Below are positions 55,001 through 63,094 of a stretch of 64,000 nt of DNA, one piece after another. A program made the translations under genes and the position numbers. Under the pieces are notes generated by a model, which worked only from the letters and a program-made list of their open reading frames with translations, was not told the origin of the DNA and ran no database searches. Each line of letters starts with the position of its first letter. Within the stretch, counting starts at the first letter, position 1. This DNA is from Streptomyces sp. ISL-43. Lineage in GTDB: Bacteria; Actinomycetota; Actinomycetes; Streptomycetales; Streptomycetaceae. Location: NCBI RefSeq assembly GCF_018614195.1, contig NZ_JAGGOT010000062.1, positions 1-64,000 on the forward strand. The letters are read 5' to 3'.

Positions 55001-56239
55001 TCACCAGGCGACGGGGAGCCGCTCCGGGAGTCGCTTGATGAAGCCGGTCCGCCACACGAGGTTCTCCGCCGGTACCGCGAGGCGCAGGTCGGGCAGCCGC
55101 TCGACCAGCACCTCCAGCGCGATCTCGGCGTGTGCCCGGCCCAGCGCGGAAGCCGGGCAGAAGTGCCGGCCGGCGCCGAAGGCGAGGTTGGCGTTGGTGC
55201 CCTCGCGCTCCAGGTCGAGCTCGTCCGGGTTCTCGAAGGCCTCCGGGTCGAAGTTGGCGCCCTCCAGCAGGACGAGGACGAGTTCGCCCTCCTTGACCAG
55301 CACGTCGCCGACCTGGATGTCCGCCATCGCTATGCGCGGCAGGCCGTCGCCGACGGACAGGTTCCAGCGCAGCAGTTCGTCGACGGCCTTGCCCATGCGC
55401 TCCGGGTGCTTGCGGAGGTACCCGATGAGCTCGGGCTTCTGCAGCAGTGCGAGGACCGCGAGGGTCAGGAAGGCGGAGGTGGAGACCGCGCCGGCCCCGA
55501 AGAGGGAGACGGCGACGGTGGCGAACATGTCGTCGGTCAGGTGCGCCGACTCCGGGTCCGCCTCCTTCAGCTCGGCGAACTTGCCGAGGAGCCCCGTACG
55601 CTCCTCGGCGGGCAGTGCGAGCTGGGCCTTCAGTTGGTCGACGAAGTACCCGACGTCCTTGTACCAGTTGAGCGCCGAGTCGGCGAACGGCTCGCGCGCG
55701 GTCATGAACGCGACGTCCAGCCCCGACATCAGCCGCCGCCAGTCCTCGAACGGCACGCCCAGCACCTGGCAGTGCATGGCCGCCGAGAAGGGGTCGGCGA
55801 AGCCCGCCCGCAGGTCCGCGGGTCCCCCCTCGGCCACGATCCGGTCGATGAGCTCGCCGGCCTTCGCGCGCAGCCAGTCCTGCAGGCCCTTCTGGCGCGG
55901 GTTGAGCGCCTTCATGACCGCGTTGCGCAGTCCGGCGCTGTTGATGTTGCCCATGTTGTTGACGACCTCGGGCGGGATCGTCAGCGCGTACTGGCGGGGG
56001 ACGCCGGCGTTCGCCGTGTCCTTGAGGCTGAAGCGCTCGTCCTCCAGCACCTGCTTGGCCAGCGCGTAACTGCTCACCAGCCAGGCCGGGTCCCCGGTGA
56101 GGGTACGGACCTTGGCGACCGGCGCCTTCTCGCGCAGCCAGGTGCACTCCTCGGGGAGCACGTCACCGCGCCGCGAGAGCGGGAAGTCGAGGAGGGCCCC
56201 ACCGGTCCGCTCGGTGCCCTCAAGCTGCTCGACGCTCAT
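55001..56239 (-). CDS. CYP121-like cytochrome P450 (cyclodipeptide oxidase)
   Basis: A 412-residue soluble P450 with the haem ligand Cys361 in AFGAGRHFCPASALG. From memory it is strikingly close to M. tuberculosis CYP121 (Rv2276), which joins the two tyrosine rings of cyclo(Tyr-Tyr) to make mycocyclosin. Shared stretches include AWLVSSYAL, ALTIPPEVVNNMGNI (CYP121 has ALTVPPEVVNNMGNI), DGLPR, ADIQVGDVLV and GELVLVLLEGANFDPE. The active-site Phe168 and Trp182 of CYP121 correspond to Phe178 and Trp192 here, but Gln385-Arg386 become Ile401-Lys402. This suggests related but perhaps altered substrate binding. ATG at 56239 lies 20 bp inside the end of the cyclodipeptide synthase gene. Ferredoxin partners are not in the window. 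Confidence 0.93.
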   Translation of the reverse strand: MSVEQLEGTERTGGALLDFPLSRRGDVLPEECTWLREKAPVAKVRTLTGDPAWLVSSYALAKQVLEDERFSLKDTANAGVPRQYALTIPPEVVNNMGNINSAGLRNAVMKALNPRQKGLQDWLRAKAGELIDRIVAEGGPADLRAGFADPFSAAMHCQVLGVPFEDWRRLMSGLDVAFMTAREPFADSALNWYKDVGYFVDQLKAQLALPAEERTGLLGKFAELKEADPESAHLTDDMFATVAVSLFGAGAVSTSAFLTLAVLALLQKPELIGYLRKHPERMGKAVDELLRWNLSVGDGLPRIAMADIQVGDVLVKEGELVLVLLEGANFDPEAFENPDELDLEREGTNANLAFGAGRHFCPASALGRAHAEIALEVLVERLPDLRLAVPAENLVWRTGFIKRLPERLPVAW

Positions 56240-56993
56240 CGACGGTCCCTTCGACTGGTGCGGTGTTCTTGTGCGTGTTCGGGTTGCTCTGAGCCATTTC
56301 GGCCGCCTCGGGCCTTACGACGGCATAGGCCTGGTTCCTCGTCGCGCGCAGTCCCCCTCCGCGCGCGAAGAGGACATCGGTCATCGGCATCTTGACGTGG
56401 TAGGCCGCCACCGAGGACGGCACGTCGAGAATGCTCGGGGTGTCCACGAAGAAGGGCAGCTCGGCCGCCATGTAATCGAAACACACCTGCAACTGCGCGT
56501 CGGTGATGGATTCACCTTCCTGCAACTTGGAGCCGACAAAATGCAAGGCCATTTCCTCGCAGCCCTTGCGGAATTCGTCGTCGGTCTCCAGGAAATGGAG
56601 CACGCGCCTGTGTAGAAGTTGGTAGACGGGGTTCGCCTGGAACTCGGAAAGTGCCCTCACTCGGATCTCGGCATGGGAGGTTCCTGATTCCTCCACGCCC
56701 TTGAGAATCCGCCGCCGGACTGCCTTTATTTCCTTCGTCGCACGCTTCTCCGCATGTTCCCGGGTGTAGCCGAAGGCGGCGAACATCCGGTCGACGTGGA
56801 GGTCCGCGTAGACGAAGTCGACCTGCGCGAAGCGGGTCGTGGCCCATCGGGCGAGGCTCGTGATGCGCTCGGAGCTGAAGTAGCTGTTTCCGGGACTCAC
56901 TCCGATGAGCACATGGTCGCCGTCTTCCCAGATATGGCGGCAGGTGCGGGTGAAGGGCAGAACTTCGAATGATGCGTCAGCTGTGATCGTCAC
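56220..56993 (-). CDS. Cyclodipeptide synthase (NYH subfamily)
   Basis: This tRNA-dependent enzyme takes two aminoacyl-tRNAs and makes a 2,5-diketopiperazine. The 257-residue protein has every key residue of the family at a constant offset of -4 from AlbC: nucleophile Ser33 and Asn36 in GVSPGNSYFS, Tyr174 and Glu178 in CFDYMAAELPFF, and Tyr198-His199 in AAYHVKMP. That combination defines the NYH subfamily, to which Rv2275 also belongs. Its product is probably an aromatic cyclodipeptide such as cyclo(Tyr-Tyr), inferred from the CYP121-like partner. The start is GTG at 56993 with AAGGG upstream. GC is much lower than in neighbours (33 of 60 bases in 56521-56580), a sign of horizontal transfer. 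Confidence 0.93.
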   Translation of the reverse strand: MTITADASFEVLPFTRTCRHIWEDGDHVLIGVSPGNSYFSSERITSLARWATTRFAQVDFVYADLHVDRMFAAFGYTREHAEKRATKEIKAVRRRILKGVEESGTSHAEIRVRALSEFQANPVYQLLHRRVLHFLETDDEFRKGCEEMALHFVGSKLQEGESITDAQLQVCFDYMAAELPFFVDTPSILDVPSSVAAYHVKMPMTDVLFARGGGLRATRNQAYAVVRPEAAEMAQSNPNTHKNTAPVEGTVDERRAA

Positions 56994-57124
56994 CTGTGTG
57001 ATCGCCCTTGTTGCCGCTGGTCCCTGGGAGCCCTGCGCTCCCGGTGTGGCGGCAATGTCGGTACGTTATGCCGTGATCCCGGAGCGTGACAAGTGGGGGC
57101 CGGAATTGTTGGCTGGAATTATCG

Positions 57125-57141
57125 CTTCCGCGTTACGGAAG
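57125..57141. promoter_or_regulatory. Short dyad between CDPS and EF-hand genes
   Basis: CTTCCG (57125-57130) and CGGAAG (57136-57141) form a small inverted repeat in the AT-richer divergent gap 56994-57247. A second dyad, GGGAGC/GCTCCC, lies at 57027-57043 within the CDPS leader. Either could affect the CDPS-P450 pair. Confidence 0.3.
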
Positions 57142-57247
57142 AGTAATCGGATATCTATCTGCCGCTCGAACGGGACCCGGGGCGTGAGGGGCATCGCCAT
57201 GCCGCTACCCTGAGCCGGTCAACAAGCACCAAGAAGGGGTGGACCCA

Positions 57248-57460
57248 GTGGCGGACATCGAGAGCGCACGGACGACGTTCGGCAAGTTCGACGTGAACGG
57301 TGACGGCTTCGTGACGGCCGACGAGTTCCGTTCGGCGATGGCGGAGATGGGCGACCCGTTCGTCACCGGCCCGGTCGCGGAGGCCGTGATCGCCTCCAAG
57401 GACGCGAACGCCGACGGCCTGCTGAGCTTCGACGAGTTCTGGGCCTCCCTGAACAAGTAA
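57248..57460 (+). CDS. EF-hand calcium-binding protein
   Basis: A 70-residue cytoplasmic calmodulin-like protein with two complete EF-hands. The first loop is DVNGDGFVTADE and the second DANADGLLSFDE, each with Asp/Asn at positions 1, 3 and 5 and Glu at 12. It should bind two calcium ions as a buffer or sensor. GTG at 57248 is preferred because GAAGGGG lies 9 bases upstream; GTG at 57239 overlaps that site. Similar small EF-hand proteins occur across Streptomyces and have been linked to development there. Confidence 0.9.
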   Translation: MADIESARTTFGKFDVNGDGFVTADEFRSAMAEMGDPFVTGPVAEAVIASKDANADGLLSFDEFWASLNK

Positions 57461-57514
57461 GCCCCCGCGCCGCCCCCAGGCCCTGCCGCCCGCGTGCCGG
57501 GCCGGGGGCGCGCG

Positions 57515-58063
57515 TCAGCTCTGCGGGCCGGCCATGCCCTCCACCTCGGCGAGGGCCTCCTCCAGCCAGCGGAGCCAGAAGGTCTCCAGCCCGATCCCCG
57601 CGTGCAGCACGAGCCGGCGCAGCCGGTCCTCGTCCGCGTCCCGGCCGGCCGGGAAGTCCTTCTCCTCGATGCCCCCGTACACGGCCAACTGCGAGCGGTG
57701 CAGCTCCAGATGGCGCCGCAGCTCCTCGCCCAGGCCCTGCGTCCCGACCACCGCCGCCGCCCGGATCCGCAGCAGCAGGGGATCGCGCACCGGCTTCGGG
57801 TCGTGGCTCTCCCCGACCCACCGGGCCAGCTCCCCGCTGCCCGCGGCCAGCACCTCGTACTCCTTCTTCTGCCCCCGCACGGGCACCGCGCTGGGAAGCG
57901 CCCGGATCAGCCCGGCGTCCTCCAGCCGGCCGAGCTCGCGGTAGATCTGCTGGTGCGTCGCGGACCAGAAGTACCCGATCGACTTGTCGAACCGCCGGGT
58001 CAGCTCCAGCCCCGACGAGGGCTTCTCGAGCAGGGCGGTGAGGATGGCGTGCGGGAGCGACAT
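57515..58063 (-). CDS. PadR-family transcriptional regulator
   Basis: A 182-residue regulator with the PadR winged helix at residues 1-80. It opens MSLPHAILTALLEKPSSGLE and continues LTRRFDKSIGYFWSATHQQI, then YRELGRLEDAGLI, the family hallmark. A C-terminal helical dimerisation domain typical of the long PadR (Vir-like) group follows. Targets and ligand are unknown. It lies 87 bp downstream of cbiO on the same strand, and no binding-site repeat is evident near its start. Confidence 0.88.
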   Translation of the reverse strand: MSLPHAILTALLEKPSSGLELTRRFDKSIGYFWSATHQQIYRELGRLEDAGLIRALPSAVPVRGQKKEYEVLAAGSGELARWVGESHDPKPVRDPLLLRIRAAAVVGTQGLGEELRRHLELHRSQLAVYGGIEEKDFPAGRDADEDRLRRLVLHAGIGLETFWLRWLEEALAEVEGMAGPQS

Positions 58064-58150
58064 GCGCCCATCCTAGGTTTGCGGGAGCCCGAGCACCGCG
58101 ATCGGCTGCGGGGACGGCACCCGCCGCCTGTCCGGGGGCGTCGGACCTGT

Positions 58151-58972
58151 CTACCGCCAGGCGGCCAGCGCTTCCGGAATGCGGGGGCCGGGGGAGTCGG
58201 CGTCGAGGAGGCCGTGCGCGCGCAGGAAGGACGTCACCGCCGGGGACCAGGCCTGGCGCAGGCCCGCCGAGGCGAGGAGGTCCGGGTCCGAGAGGAGGGT
58301 CCGCGCCGGGCCGAAGCGGATGCCCGGCGGGGTCAGGACCGCCGCGTCGTCGGCCCAGCGGACCGCCAGGTCCACGTCGTGGGTGGCCATGACCACCGTC
58401 GTGCCGGAGGCCTGGAGGCCCGCGAGGACGGCCAGCAGCCGCTCCTGGCCGTCCGGGTCCAGGCCGGCCGTCGGCTCGTCCAGGATCAGCACGCGCGGCG
58501 CCATCGCCACCGCCCCCGCGATCGCCGCGCGCTTGCGCTGGCCGTAGGACAGGAGGTGCGTGGGGCGGTCCCGGAGCCCGGTGATGTCCAGCGCGTCGAG
58601 CGCCGAGTCCACCCGGGCGCGGACCTCCGGCTCGGGCAGCCCCAGGTTCATCGGGCCGAAGGACACGTCCTGTTCGACCGAGGCCGCGAACAGCTGGTCG
58701 TCCGGGTCCTGCACCACGAGCTGGACGGACGTGCGCAGCCGGGTCAGGCCGGCGCGGTCGTACGCGACCGCCGTGCCGTCGAGCCGCAGCGCGCCCGTGC
58801 CGGGCCGCAGGCCCCCGCTCAGCAGCCGCATCAGCGTGGTCTTGCCGCTGCCGTTGCGGCCCAGCAGGACCAGCGCCCGGCCCGGCGCGATGGCGAAGTC
58901 GACGCCGCTCAGCACCGCCGGGCCGTCCTCGTAGGCGTAGCCCGCGCCGGCCAGTTCCACCAACGGGTTCAC
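58151..58972 (-). CDS. cbiO: Cobalt/nickel ECF transporter ATPase (orphan)
   Basis: A 273-residue ABC ATPase of the CbiO type. It has Walker A LLGRNGSGKTTL, a Q-loop in VQDPDDQLFAASVEQDVSFG (the CbiO-typical DPDDQ), signature LLSYGQRKRAAIAGA, Walker B VLILDEPTAGLDP and H-loop MATHDVDLA. It normally powers CbiMNQ, which takes up cobalt for cobalamin. Here no cbiM, cbiN or cbiQ gene is present. Only a 9-codon scar separates cbiO from a cobalamin riboswitch. GTG at 58972 overlaps the scar's TGA as GTGA, the usual coupling to an upstream cbiQ. Without membrane partners it may be non-functional or may serve another ECF transporter encoded elsewhere. Confidence 0.92.
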   Translation of the reverse strand: MNPLVELAGAGYAYEDGPAVLSGVDFAIAPGRALVLLGRNGSGKTTLMRLLSGGLRPGTGALRLDGTAVAYDRAGLTRLRTSVQLVVQDPDDQLFAASVEQDVSFGPMNLGLPEPEVRARVDSALDALDITGLRDRPTHLLSYGQRKRAAIAGAVAMAPRVLILDEPTAGLDPDGQERLLAVLAGLQASGTTVVMATHDVDLAVRWADDAAVLTPPGIRFGPARTLLSDPDLLASAGLRQAWSPAVTSFLRAHGLLDADSPGPRIPEALAAWR

Positions 58973-58998
58973 AGGTAGAGCCCCTCGGCTATATGCAT
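58969..58998 (-). pseudogene. cbiM-cbiQ deletion scar, 9 codons
   Basis: ATG CAT ATA GCC GAG GGG CTC TAC CTG TGA encodes MHIAEGLYL. MHIAEG is the well-known start of CbiM, whose His2 helps bind the metal. It has an AGAGGT-like site upstream and follows a cobalamin riboswitch. The final codons end in a TGA that overlaps the cbiO GTG, as the last codons of cbiQ would. The simplest reading is a deletion from codon 6 of cbiM to near the end of cbiQ. Confidence 0.7.
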
Positions 58999-59039
58999 GA
59001 GTGGGGAGACCTCTCCAGCACCTCGTGGATGGACAACGT

Positions 59040-59215
59040 GCCCCGGCCGGTCTCCTGGCTCACGGGTGCTGATGTCCTGTCTCCGCCTTCCCGGGCAGCG
59101 CGGAACCTCCCGCGCAGCCCAGTGGCTTTCCCGCAGGAGTGGAGCCGGACTTCCCGATCACAGTGGCGAGGGCCGCACCGGTTTTCCACCGGTTTCCCGA
59201 ACACCAAGGCCCGAT
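59040..59215 (-). promoter_or_regulatory. Cobalamin (AdoCbl) riboswitch
   Basis: Read on the minus strand, the region carries GGGAAACCGGTGGAAAACC, then GGTGCGG and the invariant GCCACTGTGA (around 59158-59167). About 100 bases later comes the B12 box AGCCAGGAGACCGGCC (59045-59060). These elements and their order are diagnostic. It lies 42 bases before the CbiM-like start codon, where it would repress cobalt-transporter expression when cobalamin is plentiful. Confidence 0.93.
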
Positions 59216-59310
59216 GACCTAGTCGCCCGGACGGACCAGTAACAACCCGCCCCAATCCGTACGGACGCGGTCCGGTGGCCGGCCCGGACGGCGGCGGCGA
59301 GGGTGGGGGA

Positions 59311-60024
59311 GTGGCTGCCGACTTCGACTACTCCGACCTGACCGCCGTCTACGTCAACTGCACGCTCAAGCGCTCGCCCGAGCCCAGCAACACCGAGGGC
59401 CTGATCGACAAGAGCCGCGCCGTGATGGAAGCGGCCGGCGCCCGGACCTCGCTCATCCGGGCCGTCGACCACGACATCGCCACCGGTGTCTGGCCCGACA
59501 TGACCGACCACGGCTGGGAGAGCGATCAGTGGCCGGTCCTCTACAGCCAGATCATGGACGCCGACATCCTCGTGCTGTGCGGCCCGATCTGGCTCGGGGA
59601 CAACAGCTCGGTGATGAAGCAGGTCATCGAGCGGCTCTACGCCTGCTCCTCGATCCTGAACGAGCAGGGCCAGTACGCCTATTACGGGCGCGTCGGCGGG
59701 GCGCTGATCACGGGCAACGAGGACGGCGTCAAACACTGCGCCATGAACATCCTCTACAGCCTCCAGCACCTCGGCTACGCGATCCCGCCGCAGGCCGACG
59801 CCGGCTGGATCGGCGAGGCCGGGCCCGGGCCCTCGTACCTGGACCCCGGCTCCGGCGGTCCCGAGAACGACTTCACCAACCGCAACACGGCCTTCATGAG
59901 CTGGAACCTGATGCACCTGGCCGCCCTGCTCAAGCGGTCCGGCGGGATGCCGGCGCACGGCAACCAGCGCTCCCTGTGGGACGCGGGCTGCCGCTTCGAC
60001 TTCCCGAACCCCGAACACCGCTGA
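59311..60024 (+). CDS. Flavodoxin-like NADPH-dependent FMN reductase family protein
   Basis: A 237-residue flavoprotein of the NAD(P)H:quinone/FMN reductase family. It has the strand and phosphate loop LTAVYVNCTLKRSPEPSNTE (a T/S-rich FMN-phosphate loop), the dimer and flavin loop VLCGPIWLGDNSSVMKQVIE, and a third loop GALITGNEDGVKHCAMNILY. A C-terminal extension of about 60 residues is typical for the Streptomyces members. GTG at 59311 follows GAGGGTGGGGG. The substrate is unknown. It converges on the AfsR-type regulator gene, with little between them. Confidence 0.85.
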   Translation: MAADFDYSDLTAVYVNCTLKRSPEPSNTEGLIDKSRAVMEAAGARTSLIRAVDHDIATGVWPDMTDHGWESDQWPVLYSQIMDADILVLCGPIWLGDNSSVMKQVIERLYACSSILNEQGQYAYYGRVGGALITGNEDGVKHCAMNILYSLQHLGYAIPPQADAGWIGEAGPGPSYLDPGSGGPENDFTNRNTAFMSWNLMHLAALLKRSGGMPAHGNQRSLWDAGCRFDFPNPEHR

Positions 60025-60097
60025 GTCGCAGCCCCCTTCCGCTACACCGGTACCTCGGCCAGCGACGACTCCAACTGCGCCAGCAGCGGCCGCGCGT

Positions 60098-62899
60098 TCA
60101 TCCTGCGGCAGCTCGACAGGGCCTCCTCCAGCACGGCCCGGGCCGCCGGGGCGTCGCCCGAAGCCAGCAGCGCGCGGGCCAGCGGCGGCACGGCCAGCGC
60201 CCGCACCAGGCTCTGCCCCGACCGGCGGCCCAGCTCGTCGGCCTCCCGCAGATGGCGCAGGGCCCCTCCGTGTCCCCGCGGTCCTGGGCGATCCGGCCGA
60301 GCCCGATCCGGGCCGCGCTCTGCCCGGCCAGGTCCCCGGACCCGACGGTGAAGGCCAGCACCTCCCCGAAGCCCGCCTCCGCCTCGTCCAGCCGGCCCAG
60401 CAGCCGGTGGGCGTCGGCGACCCAGCGCAGCATGCACATCCGGGGCCAGGCCGCGCCGCCCAGCACGGCGACGGCCAGTGCCTCGCGCAGCACCTCCAGG
60501 GCGCGCCCGGTCTCGCCGCGCGCGAGCAGCACCTGGCCGATGCCGCGCAGCGCGTGGGCCTGGCCGTAGCGGTCCCCGGCCGCCTCGAAGACGGGCGCGA
60601 TGCGGCGGCAGCGCCGGGCCGCCTCGCCGAGCCGGCCCTGGATCCGGTCGAGGTAGGAGAGCAGCCAGCCCGCGTACGCCGCCCCGTGCGCGTCCCCGAG
60701 CTCCTCGAACAGCGCCTCGCCCGTGGTGAGCATCGCCCGGGCCGGGCCCCACTCCTCGCGGCAGGTCCGCAGCCGGCCCAGCCCGACCAGCAGCACCGCC
60801 TCGCCCGTGCGGTCGCCCGCCGCGCGGGCCGCCGCGAGCCCCGCCTCCTGGACGACCTGCCAGCCGGCCAGGTCGCTGCGGAGGTCGAAGAGGTACTCGC
60901 CGCCGGCCGCGAGCTCCCAGCAGGCGTACGGGTCCACCCGCGCGGCCTGCCGCACGGTGGCGACCAGCGCGTCCCGCTCGGCGCCGAGCCAGCGCACCGG
61001 GTCGGCACGCGGCCCGGAGAGCACCGCCGGGTCGGGGACCCGGGCGGCCGTGCGGCCGCCGAGCCCGGGGTAGTCCAGGCCTTGGTGGGCGCGCCGGCCC
61101 TCCCGTACGAGCGCCACCCAGCAGGCGAGGACCCGGCGTGGCACCGCCTCGTCCCGCGGGGCGAGCTCCCGCCCGAAGGCGCGGACCAGGTCGTGCATGC
61201 GGTAGCGCGGCCGGCCCGTCCCGTCCGGGCCGGAGGCCTCCAGCAGGTGGGCCGCCGTCAGGGCGTCGAGCGCCTCCTCGGCGGCCCGCAGGGGCCGGTC
61301 CAGGACGGCGGCCGCCGTCCAGGCCGCGTAGTCGGGGGCGTCGAGCAGCGCGAGGCCGCGCAGCAGCGCCCGCGCGTCGGCCGGGAGCGCGCGGTAGCTG
61401 AGCCGCAGTCCGGCCCGCACCCCGTCGAGCACGTCCAGCCGGGCCCGCTCGTCCTCCAGCCGGGCCACCAGGTGGGCCAGGCCCCGGTGGGGGAGCGCGG
61501 CCAGCTCGGCGCCGACGACGCGCAGCGCGAGCGGGAGCCGCCCGCACAGCCGCACCAGCTCCCGGGCCGCCCGCGCCTCGGCGGCGACCCGCTCCGGGCC
61601 GGCGGCCAGGGCGAGGAGGGCGAGCGCGGCCGGCTCGTCGAGGAGCGGGAGCGCGAGGGCGACCCGCCGCTCCAGCCCGCCCAGCCGGTACCTGCTGGTG
61701 ACCAGCACGCCCCCGCCCGTCCCCGGCAGCAGGGGCCGAACCTGGTCCGCTCCCGCCGCGTTGTCGAGCACCACCAGTACCCGCCGGTCCGCCAGCAGGC
61801 TCCGGAACAGGGCCGCGCGCTCACCCGGATCGGCGGGAACTGCCGGACCGTCGACGCCAAGGGTGCGCAGGAACCCGGCCAGCACCTCGGCCGGATCCGC
61901 CGCGCCGGCCGGATCGGCGCCGCGCAGGTCCACGTACAGCTGGCCGTCGGGGAACTCCCCGCGCAGCCCGTGCGCGACCCGCAGCGCGAGCGCGGTCTTC
62001 CCGATCCCGGGTGCCCCGGTGACGACGCAGACCACGGCGGTGCCGGCGCGCAGCCCGCGCCGCAGCGCCTCCACCTCCCCGTCCCGTCCCGTGAGCGCCC
62101 CGGGCCCGGCGGGCAGTTGAGCGGGCCGCAACCACCCTGCGGCCCGCTCGGCCGGGGGTGAGGGCGGACGGCGCAGCGCGGGGGCGTCGGCGAGGATCGC
62201 CGCCTGCAGGGACGCCAGCTCCGACCCCGGGTCCAGGCCCGCCTGCTCCGCCAGCCGACGCCGGGCCGCGGCATACGCGGCCAGGGCCTCGCCGCGCCGC
62301 CCCGAGCGGTGGAGCGCCAGCATGTACAGCTCCACCAGCCGCTCCCGCAAGGGGTGTTCGGCGCACAGTTCCGACAGCTCCGCGCACACCCGTGCGTGCC
62401 GGCCGAGCGCGAGGTCCGCGGCCAGCGCGTGCTCCACGCAGTCGAGCCGCTCCTGGGCCAGCCGGGCCGACGCGGCTTCGAAGACCCGCCCCCGGAGCCC
62501 GGCCAGCGCCACCGGACCCCGCCACAACTCCAGCGCCCGTCCCAGCAGTCGGCGGGCCTCGCCCGGGTCGTGGCGGGCCGCCTCTCCCGCTCGGCGCAGA
62601 CGCGCGAAGTCCCGTACGTCGATCTCCGCCGCGTCCGCCGCCAGGGCGAAACCTGCCTCCGTGCGCGCCACCGCCACGCCGGCGCGCCGCAACGCCCCGG
62701 CCGTGTTCTGCAGTTGCTCGCGCGCCGTCGCCGGCGGGTCGTCCCACACCGCCGCCGCCAGCCCGGCGACCGGGACCACCCGCCCCGCCTCCAGCGCCAG
62801 CGCCGCCAGCACCCGCCGCCCGCGCGGCCCGCCCGTCGCGAGCGGGACGCCGTCCAGGGTGATGCCGACCGGGCCCAGCAGTGAGAAGACGAGGGTCAT
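60098..62899 (-). CDS. AfsR/SARP-type regulator, frameshifted at C-terminus
   Basis: A large transcriptional regulator of secondary metabolism. It has an N-terminal OmpR-like winged helix (VFSLLGPVGITLDGVPLATG, GGPRGRRVLAALAL), a BTAD domain with RERLVELYMLALHRSGRRGE, an NB-ARC ATPase with P-loop GAPGIGKTALALRVAHGL and VLVVLDNAAGADQV, and C-terminal TPR repeats. ATG at 62899 has GGGAG upstream. The TPR frame runs well to DRGDTEG, then enters a Cys/Trp/Arg-rich nonsense tail ending at 60098. The expected continuation (ALRHLREADELGRRSGQSL through LESSLAEVPV) is intact in another frame to 60042. One missing base in the C-run at 60263-60266 explains this. It is either a natural frameshift or a sequence error. 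Confidence 0.88.
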   Translation of the reverse strand: MTLVFSLLGPVGITLDGVPLATGGPRGRRVLAALALEAGRVVPVAGLAAAVWDDPPATAREQLQNTAGALRRAGVAVARTEAGFALAADAAEIDVRDFARLRRAGEAARHDPGEARRLLGRALELWRGPVALAGLRGRVFEAASARLAQERLDCVEHALAADLALGRHARVCAELSELCAEHPLRERLVELYMLALHRSGRRGEALAAYAAARRRLAEQAGLDPGSELASLQAAILADAPALRRPPSPPAERAAGWLRPAQLPAGPGALTGRDGEVEALRRGLRAGTAVVCVVTGAPGIGKTALALRVAHGLRGEFPDGQLYVDLRGADPAGAADPAEVLAGFLRTLGVDGPAVPADPGERAALFRSLLADRRVLVVLDNAAGADQVRPLLPGTGGGVLVTSRYRLGGLERRVALALPLLDEPAALALLALAAGPERVAAEARAARELVRLCGRLPLALRVVGAELAALPHRGLAHLVARLEDERARLDVLDGVRAGLRLSYRALPADARALLRGLALLDAPDYAAWTAAAVLDRPLRAAEEALDALTAAHLLEASGPDGTGRPRYRMHDLVRAFGRELAPRDEAVPRRVLACWVALVREGRRAHQGLDYPGLGGRTAARVPDPAVLSGPRADPVRWLGAERDALVATVRQAARVDPYACWELAAGGEYLFDLRSDLAGWQVVQEAGLAAARAAGDRTGEAVLLVGLGRLRTCREEWGPARAMLTTGEALFEELGDAHGAAYAGWLLSYLDRIQGRLGEAARRCRRIAPVFEAAGDRYGQAHALRGIGQVLLARGETGRALEVLREALAVAVLGGAAWPRMCMLRWVADAHRLLGRLDEAEAGFGEVLAFTVGSGDLAGQSAARIGLGRIAQDRGDTEGPCAICGRPTSWAAGRGRAWCGRWPCRRWPARCWLRATPRRPGPCWRRPCRAAAG

Positions 62900-63094
62900 C
62901 GCGGACTCCCTGACACTGCGTCGAGGACGGATGGACGACGGATGGGCGGCCGGTGGGCCGCGATCGTAACGTCTGGCCACCCGGCCGGAGCAGGGGTGCC
63001 ACACATTCCGCTCCGGCCAGGGAGCGCCGGGGCGCACCCCACCTCCCCGCGCCCCGGCGACGCCCCTGCCCACCGCTCCGAGAGGACATGCCCG

